A DNA stretch of 64,000 bases from Cryptomeria japonica (lineage: Eukaryota > Streptophyta > Pinopsida > Cupressales > Cupressaceae): contig NC_081408.1 in assembly GCF_030272615.1 (NCBI RefSeq), positions 764,046,173 through 764,110,172 of the forward strand, written 5' to 3'. Both the position numbers and the translations under genes were made by a program. The notes under the pieces are model-generated. The model worked only from the letters and a program-made list of their open reading frames with translations, was not told where the DNA came from and made no database searches. Position 1 is the first letter of the stretch. Each line of letters opens with the position of its first letter. Shown here one piece after another: positions 36,281 through 48,132 of this stretch.

Positions 36281-38130
36281 CAAGTGGATATTTTATTATG
36301 TATTTTGCTTTGAGGTGGAACTAATTGTTCGATCTAAGGGGAAACTAGTTGTCTTATTTTTTAGATAGTTATATTTTAATTATTTATTTACTTATTTATT
36401 CTTTTTCCGATTTTTGAGAATGAGTCAACTTTTTATAGAAGATGTATAATTGGTGATTTATTATTTGTTAATATTCTTTAATTGTTTTATGGGAATTATT
36501 ATTATTTTGGGATCTATTTAATATTACTTAATATCTATCTATTATTTATTTAATATTATATAATATTTTTAGGATTAAGGTTTTTACTTTTTGTGTGCTT
36601 TATTTAGGTAATAGTATTTTATTTAAGGAGAATTGATTTGGAGATTATCTTTATTATTTTTCTTTTTGAAGTTTTGGAAGAATATTTGAGGAAAGGAATT
36701 TGCAGTTTCAGATTTTCTTTGAAGCGTGGTTGGAATTTATTGAGCTTGAGTGTTTTGAAGACTTGGTTGTTGATTTGAGAAGATTTTGTGTTTTAGAATC
36801 CGTCATCGACATTCTCTTCTCTCTCTTTTTCTTTCACAGGTTTTCAAGTAGGTATTTGTTTTACTCTTGATTTATGTAATTTGATTTTAAATGATTATCA
36901 GGGGGAATTGGGGTTTGGAATGAATGGTATTTATCATATGAGATTATTTTCTATTTATTATTTGCAAGGTTTGGGTCTACATGAAAATCCTGGTGTAGGT
37001 TTGTAAATTGAGCCTATTTTTGTGACTATGTTGGGTCATTTATTTGTGGTTTGAATTTTTTCTTGAACTTAGGTAATAGGCTAGCTAGGTACACATAGGG
37101 GGAGTGGCTCACTATGGGGGTTGGAGCTCGGAAGTGGCTACCAAGATAACCCATAGGTGATTTTATTAATAAGTGATAATATTAATAAAATTGGGGTTGG
37201 GTTTACACATTAACAAGATAATTGTGTGCCCCACTCATGCCTTGTGTGCTCATATAGGCAGAGGGTAAGATTGGGAAGGCATGTCCATTTGTTGAGATGT
37301 TGATCTGGCAAGATCGTGCATTGCCTTGTCCTCACGAAATGAGTGTACAGTTCCACATGAGTTGTCGAATGGGAGTCGAGGTCTAGTGATACTACCAGGA
37401 TAACCCATGTCAAGGCTATGCGATGACACTCTTCCATTTGTGGGCCCTAGTTTCCTATTGTGTCAGTCTTACGTGAAACCCTCTAGGAGTTTCTTTAGGT
37501 GCCATTTGATGGTTTTGTTTGTTACCTATACTTTCATTTCTTGTGTTATGGTATCTTCTATTTTTCGGGAGTATGCATGTTTTGTTTACCTTCCCTATAA
37601 TATTTGTTTATGTTTAGGGTCTTGCATCTATCTCCTAGCATGGGGGGGTGGGCCTATGGGTACCACATGGTTGGGTGGTAATGCTTTTTCCCCCCACTAG
37701 AAATACCTTGGAGGATTTCAATGTGAGCGGTTAAGTGGACCTATTCCATATGTATCTAAGTCTTCACATCTTGGTTATTGATCTACCTTTATGATGTAAT
37801 TTGTAATGTATCTTCCATAATGTTGTAAGAGACATGTAATTAGCATAATTGTACTTGTATTCAAGAGTTGTTGATGTTATTTCAAAAGAAAAAGAATCAA
37901 CATATATTTGTGTCAATGGATGTTTTGCATGTTTATGGGTTTATGTGTTTTGCATGTGTTCTTACTATCAATATATGCTTATCATAGGAATCTTTCTTTT
38001 GGTGTTTTAAAACAAACATAGGATAGATATTTATCCGTTAAGTTGGAAATTTAATTTTTTTTTAAATTATTTGCTATGTAAATTGTGTTATTAGTTGTTT
38101 ATTTTCTGAGCTTCCAAGTGGGGTGTTACA
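36281..38130. other. Non-coding stretch ending in an LTR-like edge
   Basis: No supported gene. The right edge GGGGTGTTACA (to 38,130) is, on the minus strand, TGTAACACCCC, a common start of plant gypsy LTRs; a minus-strand TATA-like CTATAAAAAG lies near 36,435. The opposite orientation cannot be excluded because the left edge and target duplication were not found. The frames at 37,210-37,437 and 37,407-37,700 show no domain. Confidence 0.4.
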
Positions 38131-38182
38131 TTATTTTCCTCCTTATTCTATTACATAATTTCAACAATTAGCTAATGCCTTT

Positions 38183-39318
38183 TGTATACACATAAAAATG
38201 GCTATGAGCAATTAAATAAATATTTTATATTTATTTAATAATTATTCTTCTATTAAATAGTTAATTTAATTGAAATATTTTATTGATTAATTCATTTATC
38301 CTTTTCTTCTAATTAATTAATTAATTATCTAATATTTAATTATTCTTCTGATCAATTAATTAAATATCTAACATTTAATTATTCCTTCAATCAATTAAAT
38401 ATCTAATATTTAATGGTTATCCTTCTATCCTATAGTCTCAAATATTAAATAATTTCTAAATTATTTAATCCCTTTTCCAACGCATCCTTCCATCTCCACT
38501 TCATCTTTCCTTTGCCAACTCATCCATCATGTGGCTAAATTAATTCAACAAAATAAAATATTTATCAACCACTTATCTTCAACTTCCAAAATAAATGAAA
38601 TATTGTGTACGTACACATATTTCTTAACCTTCTTCTATATTCTCTCCAGCGTCCCTATATCTTAGGAAGGACTTGAGTCCACTTGTCCTCTCATGCCTAA
38701 ATCTTCTCCAACATCCCTAGATTCCCTTAGTCTGCAACTCAGTCAAGGTGAGATGAGTGACACTTGTCTTCTCCTTCCCCCTTTCTCTCAACCTTCACCT
38801 TTGCTCACAGCCATCCAAATCTGTAGATCTGATCATGACCGTTGACCCAGGACACATCATCTTATCCTCTCAAAATTCTATAAAAGTAGGAGTTTGAGTT
38901 GAGAAAAAGTTAGTCTTCAAGTTAGTCTTCAAGTTAACAATTTGAGTAAACTTATGCATATGTGAGTTTTATCTTGAAATGATTTACTAATTTAGCATTT
39001 TCTCATTTAGCATAATCATTTAGCTTTAAATCATTTGCATATGCATATCATAGTATCAATTAACTATCAGTCCATTCTTCATATGCCATCTTGGAAGCTA
39101 TCAGTGCTTGTCTGAGAGAAAATCATCTGCAACCAGGAACAGTGGACTTAGGACACAATGAGACTTAAATCATGAAGGTAATAATATGGTTTTTATTTTA
39201 ATATCAATTTCATGTAGTTTCATTGGTTGAGTTTGGATTTCCTGTAGCATTTCCTTTGTATTTTGTGAAACTAATATGTTGCAGGTAGTATTCTGATGAT
39301 GAAATTCAAGTCGACACA
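38183..39318 (+). repeat. 5' LTR of Tat element
   Basis: It begins TGTATACACATAAAAATGGC, the same pattern as other LTR starts in the window, and ends CGACACA just before the primer site. A TATA box is at 38,877-38,886. About 1136 bp. Confidence 0.7.
38877..38886 (+). promoter_or_regulatory. TATA box of Tat 5' LTR
   Basis: TCTATAAAAG followed by TAGGAGTTTGAG, 430 bp before the LTR end. Confidence 0.6.
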
Positions 39319-39321
39319 TTT

Positions 39322-39339
39322 TGGCGCCCACTGTGGGGC
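39322..39339 (+). promoter_or_regulatory. Primer binding site of Tat element
   Basis: TGGCGCCCACTGTGGGGC is the characteristic primer-site form of Tat/Ogre-type elements, three bases after the LTR. Confidence 0.9.
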
Positions 39340-39433
39340 AGGAGCATTGCATACATCTTTCTAATAGCCTGTCAAGTTCTCGCAAATATAAGTTTAACCC
39401 ATTTTTAATCCAGATTCACACCTATGTGAGGTC

Positions 39434-39720
39434 TGACAGCACTTTTGTTCAATAGATTAGCGCTTTTATCTCTTAGGTTAGCGCATTTGGAATTCAAGTT
39501 AGCGCTTTTGTTGGTATATCAACGCTAATTCTTAGATTAGTGCTTTTGTCTCTGAGATTAACGTGTTTGTCATTTTGGTTAGTGCTTTTGTCAATGAATT
39601 CTCTCATTTTAGTCCACAGAGTAGCACTTTTGTGTCAAAATTTCATGCTTTTGTCCTCAAGGTCAGCGCTTTTGAGGTGAAAGATAACGCATTTGCTAGG
39701 ATAGCGCTTTTATTTGCAAT
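39434..39720 (+). repeat. Leader minisatellite TTAGCGCTTTTG
   Basis: About ten degenerate copies of TTAGCGCTTTTGT occur at 20-35-bp spacing. The central AGCGCT is a palindrome. The same motif, in reverse orientation, forms an array in every unit of the PMD repeat at 55-64 kb. Confidence 0.8.
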
Positions 39721-41549
39721 TAACAAACTTTTTCTGCAGGTCCAAATGTCCAAGAACTAAAATTTTCAAACTACTAACATATCTATGTGCATGATTGTTT
39801 TTAAGCAAATTTAATGCATTTCCTCACATAGTTAATTAAGAGTTTTTCTGGAGAGTAACACATCATATCTTGCTCATTTAGCTTAACTAGGGGAAAAATT
39901 AACAGCATGCAACTTGCATTTTGAGTGACTTCTTTAAAGTAGTTTCACATAGATTGTAAAGGGCTAAAATACACTTGTGTTTTTTCATGCTTGATGAAGT
40001 AGTAGGTAAGTATGATCTCACCCTCATGCGGTGATTAGAAAACCGAACCTATTCTCTTTTATGTGTAACCTTTAGAGGGCTTACCTCCAAGATGCCTTGA
40101 GGGGGCTAGTGAGAGGGGAACGACCCAAAGTGGAAACGGGCTAATATCGAGTCCTTCTGATCCACTCTAAATAAATCATGTCTATGACGAAAGTCACAAG
40201 CAACATGTGTTGATGAGTTCATACTGACACTATGCTTCCCCATAAACCCTATGAAGTGTAACCTCTATAGGTTGGGAACCTTCTGTATTTAGAAAGTTGA
40301 AAGTGTCGCATGTATGGCCACATGATCGGAAGCCTCTACTAAAAACTTGTACTAGCTGCCAAAATCCTTCTAACTATTGGCGCAAGAGGTCGGACCTATG
40401 AAGCGACTCACACACATACGGTTATTAGTAGAGATATAAAGTTTTCCATGGGGATTTTTCATGGAAACTGGTGCTTGGCTGCCCCGGAGAAGTGAGTGTT
40501 GAGGGTGGAGCCAGTGGGGTCAGGCATCTAAATATCTGCTTTGAATAGCGTAGCCTCAGGGGAAACCCCACGTGAGATTCAACAATTATTGTCTCAACCT
40601 GCCATAGGATTTATACTTGCTTGTGCATTTTATTTTTCAAACATTGTGTCTTCTATGTCTATAACATGCTCAAAATGATCAAAAATTGAAGAAAATCATC
40701 ATCTAAAAATGAGCAAAAATCCAACAACTTGCTAGAAAAATTGAAAAGAGTCCTTGAAACATAGTCAGAAGAGTACTTTCAAGCAACAAAATAGAACACT
40801 TGTCCAACAAGTTGGCACTTTTGACCAAAGGTTAGCACAAAAGCCTTCTCACATTTGAGATCAAACATATCAAATCAAAATTTCAAAGTCAGTATCAAAA
40901 CACTTTTTGAGTAGAATTATCTTTAAATTATCACACATATTCAAATTATTTCGATAACTAGGTTACCATTCCAACAGGCTATTTCCAAAAGTTTTCCATA
41001 AGCATAAAACATTCAACAAGCTATTGATTCAAACATTCTAAGTGCAAAAATCAACATCATTATTAGTTTCTCATCAGGATATATCAAATCCTCTATCATG
41101 AAACTTGATCAATCCACCTTGTGTTCATTGTCTTGGATATATCTTTCCTATTTTGAACCTAGGTTATATCAAAATCAGAATTGCACTCACATTGGAATCA
41201 AGCAAACTTGTAAACTATCATATTCTTATATGACTTTTAAGTGTCGCCTTAAGAAAAAGAAGCCCAGTTATAAAGCTACTCAAAAGAGGATAAGATTCGT
41301 GTATATCAATCGCAAGATCTTGTTAAAACATAGGACATTTCTACACCGTTTTCGTCACTGTTTGCGTGGCTTCGGGACATAATTTGAGGGAGAAATTTTG
41401 CAAGGACGTTCTTTTCAACAAAGAGATGCTTTATCACAATGAACCAACAACAGTGGTAAAATCAACAAAGCATACCTTCCTAAACCAATAATCACCAATT
41501 GAGTTGTTTTTAGAAGGTAAAAACTTTAGAAATTTTTTGAAACAATCAC
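39721..41549 (+). other. Leader of Tat element
   Basis: Non-coding between primer site and gag. It contains the block at 40,306-40,530 that matches 4,812-5,045 and scattered variants of the AGCGCT minisatellite word near 40,810. The frame at 41,098-41,382 has no recognisable domain. Confidence 0.5.
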
Positions 41550-42223
41550 ATGCCAGTTTGCACTAGAGCTCAATACGAACAATTGAGAAAACAACAAAAA
41601 CAAACAGAAGAAGAAGATAATCCGATGTTCCAAACTTTTGGGTATATGACTGTTGATGAAGAAGCGGTCAATGACACCATTAGAGACCTTAAGCAAGATT
41701 TCAAATTTGATAGACTAATGGAAAAGTTATTAGCAAAGCAAAAAGAAAAATATCTTTTGATGTTGGCAAAATCAGGAGCTAAATTTCCATAAGTCTTTAA
41801 CATAGAAAGCTTGAAACAAGATGCAGAGACAAGTAACACTCAAAACACGGATGATCCAAATAATGAAGATATAAACAAAGAAAGCCATGAAGAAACAAGG
41901 GGAGATAAAATAAGAAAAGAACATGATGACAAAAGAAGAGAGCGTAGTGACAAAGGAACTTATGAAGAGACAACGAGAAACTATATGGATAATCCTTTAT
42001 TAAATCTCACTCAGCAAATGCAAGATCTACAACAACAAATACAAGATATGCAAAATGGAACGAGTTCCAAGAAGTATTCATTGGAAGATAGCTGCATGTA
42101 TCCTTTCAACAAAAGTTTGAATATGATACCATTTCTACAACATTGTAAGATCCCTAAATATGATAAATATGATGGAAAATTTGATCCTCAAGATCACATT
42201 AGGGAATTTTGTACTATGAGTAT

Positions 42224-43389
42224 TGTAATACCCTAAAATTGGTCATTTAAACCATGGGCCCCTAATCTCGACAACATCACCAAGGTCCTAACCAAAGGCA
42301 ATTAAATCAATCTTAAGCACATTATTAATTCTTTAATCATCAAATATCACATGGCAAATCAATTACTCAATATTAATTAAATATTTATTTAATTAATTGA
42401 ATCATTTCCAAGAATATCATTTTGATCAATTATCCCATTTTATTTTATTAAATATCTTTGCATATTTAATGAATTAATATAAATTTGCCATTTAATCATG
42501 CAAAGAGAATTAATTTATTACAAAAGATAAATTAATTACAAAATAAAGAATTGAATTGAAATTAAACAAAAAGAATTGAATTGAGAGAGAAATCAAACTT
42601 AAGATATTATTTCTTTTTCTAAATTTGGAACTTGAAATTAGAAAAGCAATTAAATTGAATTATTGAATTATTTTCTAAAATTGGAACTCAAAGCTTTTCT
42701 AAAGAAAAAAAGAAGTTTAGTTGCATTGAAAAGACTTTTTTCTTGAATAAATCAAATATGTGCATGGAATTATTTATTTTCATCATATATGCATGGAATT
42801 AATTTATTATTATTTTCCAATGCAACTTGACCTTCTAATTTGAATGCATTTCAATTAAACTATAATTGGAATCTATCTCAAGGTTAACTCAACCTGATTT
42901 CTCAATTATTTTCAATTAATCCTAAATTGAGCTTTTTCTCTTGCAATTCTCTATAAATTCAGTCTTCAGCTCTCATTCCAATTCACAGAGATTTTTGAGA
43001 ACATGCTTGTAGATTATTATCACACTAATTTCGCTCTAGAGTCATTGAAGATTATTGCAATTTTTAGATTATTTTCATCCATCATTGCTTGCATCCATCA
43101 TTGCTTGCATCCATCATTGCTTGAATTGATTTTTTGCTTGAATTATTCATCCATCTTGCATCCATATACTTAAATATGATATAGATTAAATCCTTCGTCT
43201 TGGTGTAGTCTAGTAACTCGTATTGCTTATAACAATCTGAGAGAAATCTTATACTCGCATCTTTTAGAAGGCAATTAGTCGCTTTGTTATGGTTTTTTTA
43301 CTTATTGATTATTGATTATTAACCATGCATATAATGACTTAATTGAAGTGTTGTGCTTACAGCTACAAGTTCACTTTTTCACACACATA
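42224..43389 (+). mobile_element. Solo LTR (1166 bp) in gag, family 1
   Basis: Perfect 5-bp duplication AGTAT (42,219-42,223 and 43,390-43,394), start TGTAATACCCTAAAATTGG, TATA box CTATAAATTC at 42,951-42,960. The 3' end reads CACACATA, so the usual CA terminus seems mutated. It holds a 16-bp triplet repeat (CATCCATCATTGCTTG, about 43,078-43,125). Confidence 0.82.
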
Positions 43390-43521
43390 AGTATAGAATT
43401 CGCACATGAAGAAACTTACTTGATGCATCTATTCCCTCGGAGTTTAAATGGACAATCAATGGAATGGTTTTCCAAATTACCATCTGGAATCAAATCTTTT
43501 GAAGAACTCGTGAATAGGTTT

Positions 43522-44965
43522 TGTAGGTGGGAAAAGCGGGTCAATGAAACTTAAAATGAGAAAAGTGAAGCCCAAAGAGACTTGTCCACATACCCACAAG
43601 ACTTCTTGGTGAAAGCTATGGAGTCATGAAGGATGACTCAACTTCCCAAGGTTGGTTCCATGGTTCTCTATCTCACAAGGTCCCTCAAACCAATGCCTTT
43701 GCTCTCATATCACTGAGCAAAGTGGTTTAGGGATGACAAATGCAAGAACGAGGGATGCTTTTGATTGATTTTACCATGAGAATACATCCTATCTATGCAT
43801 GATTCTACAAATGCAATAAACTAGATTATAAGATGACAAGATTAGTAGTAATACTATCCTAACATGATATACTAGTTATATGATTAAGCTAATGATGAAA
43901 GAAGTAGTCTAAAATGTTTATTAGATTAGTTCTTATTGCAAAGAGAGACTAGATGTGCTAAAATTGAGCATAAGTGTGATACTAAGAGCTTGCATGGATG
44001 GTAAAATGGAGGAATGAGAGCTCTATTTATAGCAAAAATAGGGCAATGGATGGCCACATTTGAAAGAGTTAATCAAGGGTCAAGTTTGAAACTTGATCAA
44101 TCCATGTTTACAATTTTCACCATTGAAATGGTGACAATTGGCAACATAAGGTTGGTTGAGAAGACCTCATGGTTACCTTAGGGGGTAAGGGTTAAGGTTA
44201 GGTTAAGGTTATCCATTGGATAAAGCTTTTATCCAAGAGGTAAACTCTTGTGCAAAGGATAAAGGAATAACCATGGTCAAAGCAATAAATGCTTGATGAG
44301 ACCCTTGGGTTACATGGAGGTTAAGTTAGTCAAAAAGTCTCTAACCATGCCACTAAGGGTTAGTTAACCATTAATGGTTAAAAAACTTTGGGGACAAACT
44401 TGTAAGAGTCCTTCCAAGTTTGGGGGGATTCAACAAATTGGCTTGTTGAATAGATAAAGGCTTTAATGCCTTTTGGAGACTTTACTCCAAATTTGAGAAG
44501 TGACCTTCTCAAATTTAGGGAAAAGGGATAATGAATGGGTTTAGGGTTAATTGATTAGGATTAGATGAATTCTAGAATAAATTAGGAATAGAGTTTAGGA
44601 GGCAAGTGGGAGATGTAGGATTTTGCAAGTGGATGAGGAAAATAGAATTTAATTAAAATAAAGTTAATTTATTTCAATTTGGTTGCAAATTGGGAAATTG
44701 AATAAATTAGATTTATTCAATTTGGGGTAAACTATTTAATTAAATTTGAATTTAATTAAAAGTGGAGAGAAGGGATTTAATTGGATTAAATGATTTATCC
44801 CATTAAATGGTAAAAAGGGGGTCTAGTGAATTTAACTAAATAAATTGAGTAATTTACTTAATTAAATAGAGGAATGCGGGTGATTTAATTAAATTGGATT
44901 TAATTAAATAGAGGAATGAACATAAAATATTCATTTAGGAATATGGTCATTTTTATATGTCTACA
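43522..44965 (-). mobile_element. Solo LTR (1444 bp) in gag, family 2
   Basis: Target duplication GGTTT/GGTTC (43,517-43,521 and 44,966-44,970), termini TGTAGGTGGGAAAAG and ATATGTCTACA. It is the reverse complement of the solo LTR at 26,832-28,316, including the TATA box (44,023-44,032). It lies only 128 bp from the end of the family-1 solo LTR's target duplication. Confidence 0.9.
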
Positions 44966-45362
44966 GGTTCATTTCACAATACTCCTACAATATACAAAAT
45001 GAGATAACAATGCTGGATTTACGCAATGTTAAGCAAAAGAATGGTGAATCTTTTATGATCTTCTTACAATGATGGAAACAAATGTTTAATAGGTATCCAA
45101 GAGATGTATCTGATCAAGAAAAAATGGACATATTCATTGATAACCTTATCAATGAAATGAGTTATCGTCTAAAATGCAATGTCCTCCTTCTTTCACTAAG
45201 ATGATTGAGAACGGTCTAAAAATAGAAGACACAATGGTAAAGAAAGGAGAGCTAAAACTTTACAATAATTGTTACAACAACAATGACAAAACCAAGTTCT
45301 GGTCAAAGAATAGGAATGTCATCAATAGAGGAAATGACGACAATAATTCTATGAAACAATAA

Positions 45363-46068
45363 CCAATATTTAATCTATCGAGTCAAATCCCAAACAATAA
45401 AAATCAAGAAAAAAATAAATCTATGTATTTCTTCTCCAATCCTCGTAGGAAATTCACAAACATTGGAGAACCTTTAGAATCAGCTTTGAAAACTCTTCTT
45501 GCGAACAAACTGATTACTTTACCAGAAGAAAGAAGTTATGAAGCACAAATCAAACCTAATTGGTGGAACGACAATCATTTTTGTAACTACCTTTGAAATA
45601 AAGGACACCAAACTAATTATTATCAAAGATTGAAGCACCTTATCCAAGATTTAATCGATAATGAAACTATCACAATGGATAGTCATAAGACAAATGAATC
45701 ACATCTAGCCTTCAAAACTCCACTTCCAAGCTATTAAAAAGGTGAACAATCTAAACCAAAAGATGACAAAGGCAAAGCCAAAGTGAACTACAATTATACA
45801 TATGATAATGTGGTAAATGTCATCATCATTAAAGATAAAACACCTTCAGAACCAATCAATGTCATTACGAGAAGCAAAGAGAATATCACATTCTCAGGTA
45901 TAACAAATGAACCAACAATATAACTTAGTGGAATAATTGCAAAGAATACCCATTCAAATATCAATTTTAAAGCTTCTTAAAGTTTCACCTATGCATAAGA
46001 AAATTTGGGGAAAAGCTCTAACAGAAACAACAGTTTCAAAAGACCTGGATGTAGATTAGTTCCAAAAC
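45363..46068 (+). pseudogene. Gag C-terminus / gag-protease spacer of Tat element
   Basis: Frames with a few stops give NPRRKFTNIGEPLESAL, then LTTLPEE-like text and a degraded Cys/His cluster in which CNYL, NKGHQTN and RLKHLIQDLID remain. Intact Tat elements have a CX2-3H...HX4C knuckle here; the last Cys position reads Tyr. Lys-rich spacer follows up to the protease. Confidence 0.65.
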
Positions 46069-46600
46069 ATGGTGGGACACCTTATAGCCCCTCATTGCTT
46101 ATCATTTTCTGAAAATGATGACTCATCCTTGCAACATCCTCACAATGCTCCCTTACATGTTGAACTAACCATTAATAAAACTCATGTCAAATGCGTACTC
46201 ATAGATGGTGGAGTTGGCTTAAACATTTGTGTATTAAGTTTAATAAAGGCTTTGGGATATTCAAAAAATGTAGTAGATCCAAAGAAGAAAATAACCATTA
46301 AAACTTATGATGAATAAGAGAGTTCTTCTAAAGGAACTATGGTGTTACCAATCAAAATAGGACCTATGGAAAGAAATACATTATGCCAGGTTTTAGATTT
46401 GAACCTCTCTTATAACATTCTTCTGGGAAGGCCATGGATTCACAACATGCAAGCAGTTCCTTCTACATATCACCAATGTGTAAAGTTTCCTCATAAGGTA
46501 CAAGAGGTCACTATAATTGTAGACTCCAGCCAATATTGCAATAATTTGAAGCCAACACAAGATACAAGAGTTCCACATAACAAAGAATCAGTATATCCTA
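46069..46600 (+). pseudogene. Tat aspartic protease
   Basis: VLIDGGVGLNIC is the retropepsin active site in the Asp-Gly-Gly form usual for Tat elements; ILLGRPWIHNMQAVPSTYHQ is the conserved C-terminal strand and helix. A single TAA at 46,315-46,317 separates the two halves, which lie in the same order as in functional proteases. The enzyme cuts the gag-pol polyprotein. Confidence 0.85.
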
Positions 46601-47065
46601 CCAAAGGAATTCAAGAAAAGTTATGGGAAAACTTCAAGAAAAAGCTCAAATTAAATGATGAAGGAATGGGAAAATATTCTTTGCATAATTTGCCACTTTC
46701 ACCTAAATCATATGGAAAGCCTACAAATGTTCAACCATGGATCTCAGAAAAATCACAGGAAATGTTTAATAGAGAATTTGTTAGAGCTGGAACACTTGCA
46801 GAAGAAACTGAAGACAAGGACATTCTTGGTTGGTTGTACAAAGATGAAAATGAAACTAGAGCAGCAGCTGTAGAAGTCAATATTCCCATACAACAATATG
46901 GCAATGGCTATAAGATCATGCAAAAAATGGGATATGAAGGAAAATATCAAATTGGTAAGCAACAACAAAGTATTTCAAAACCTATTTGTCCTCACTCGCA
47001 ATCTAAAGAAGATAAATCAGGACTTGGATATAAGAAATCAAATCAAAAGCAACATAATTATCAAT
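46601..47065 (+). pseudogene. Tat linker with G-patch domain
   Basis: The open frame continues from the protease. After acidic text it reaches GNGYKIMQKMGYEGKYQIG and, 30 residues later, SGLGYKK. Hydrophobic and Gly spacing fits a G-patch (D111) domain, an RNA-binding module that Tat elements are known to carry in this position. The frame ends at a TAG at 47,065. Confidence 0.65.
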
Positions 47066-48132
47066 AGCCAAAGTGGAGAAAGAAACCAATGCCTAAAGAA
47101 GAACCACAGCAAGAAAAGTTACACCAAGCAGCATAAATAGTAGCCAATAAGCAAAGACAAGAAGAATATGAGTAACAATAGGAAGAACTTGCAACTAAAA
47201 GAGAAGAAGAATCTTGTAGACAAGTTCAAAGGATACAAGCAAATGCTAAATCTGAACAAGATATTCCAGAAGCAGTAAAAGAAGAGATAGCCAAAATCAG
47301 AGAACTATTTGCACCATATAATATTCCTGTATGGTATAGTGGTGTAATCCTATACAATGGTTCAAAGACAGATTCAAATGAATATGAATGGGGTATAGAT
47401 CTATCATCTAGTGTATCAAGCGAAGAAAAGAATGAAGAGCAAGCAGCTATCACAAATGAAGACTTTTTTTTTACAAAATAAAGGATGGAGTTAGAAAGAA
47501 GACAAGAAGAACTTAGAATCTAGAGAAAAGCGGCATATGCAAGACAACGAAAGAAAGAAGATGAAAAAGACTAAGAAATAACACCACAAGAAACACAAAT
47601 GGATATTGATCAAGCATAAATAAATATTAGATTTATATCAAATGATGAGCAAGATGTACCAAGGTATGGAAGAAATATGGAAGAACTAAGAGATAGTCAA
47701 GCAGGATTGACTTTTAGTCTAGAAGAAGCTGAGTTTGAGAGACGACAGAAAATAGCAAAAGAGCCCTTTATATCATATGCACAAGTATGTCAACTTCAAA
47801 ATACAAATAAATCTATTGAAATTAATCAAGAAGGAACTTGCAGTGTTAAAGATGTGTGTGTTGATATAATCCATTCGTTTGAGGGACAAACATCAGATGA
47901 AAAGTCACTTGAGTGTAAACTACAAAATACTAATACTGATTTTGCTAGAACTGATTGGAAAACACTTGGGTGAGACTATCCTTAAGATCGTTCTATCTAT
48001 CCTTAAGTAGACTCTATGCTAGATTATGACTATCGTGTCATGAACCTTGAAGCGCCTAACAATGACAATGACTATGACTTACCCCTTCTTCATCTAGAAC
48101 TAATTGATTGGGATAACCTATAAAACCCTGAA
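47066..48132 (+). pseudogene. Linker before Tat reverse transcriptase
   Basis: Very charged (Glu/Lys/Gln) frames with stops. The longest, 47,677-47,973, has no domain. It is the usual long spacer ahead of Tat reverse transcriptase. Confidence 0.5.

Larger units (their letters stand above)
41550..45362 (+). pseudogene. Tat gag split by two solo LTRs
   Basis: The first exon-like part (41,550-42,218, one TAA at 41,790) is charged, with a Gln-rich coiled coil (LTQQMQDLQQQIQDMQ), and enters the gag domain at CKIPKYDKYDGKFDPQDHI. The middle part (43,395-43,516) holds HLFPRSLNGQSMEWFSKLP, the most conserved gag motif. The last part (44,966-45,362) holds NGESFMIF, a TGA at 45,070, and after a frameshift near 45,172 CPPSFTKMIENGLKIEDTMV. 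When each insert is removed at its target duplication the gag frame continues correctly. The product would form the virus-like particle. Confidence 0.88.

Noticed and set aside
36000-36324. Three overlapping open frames rich in Leu, Ile and Tyr
   Set aside because: They are readings of the heptamer repeat in three frames, with no start context or domain.
37210-37700. Two short genes of 75 and 97 codons
   Set aside because: No recognisable domain, overlapping on opposite strands, in LTR-like DNA.
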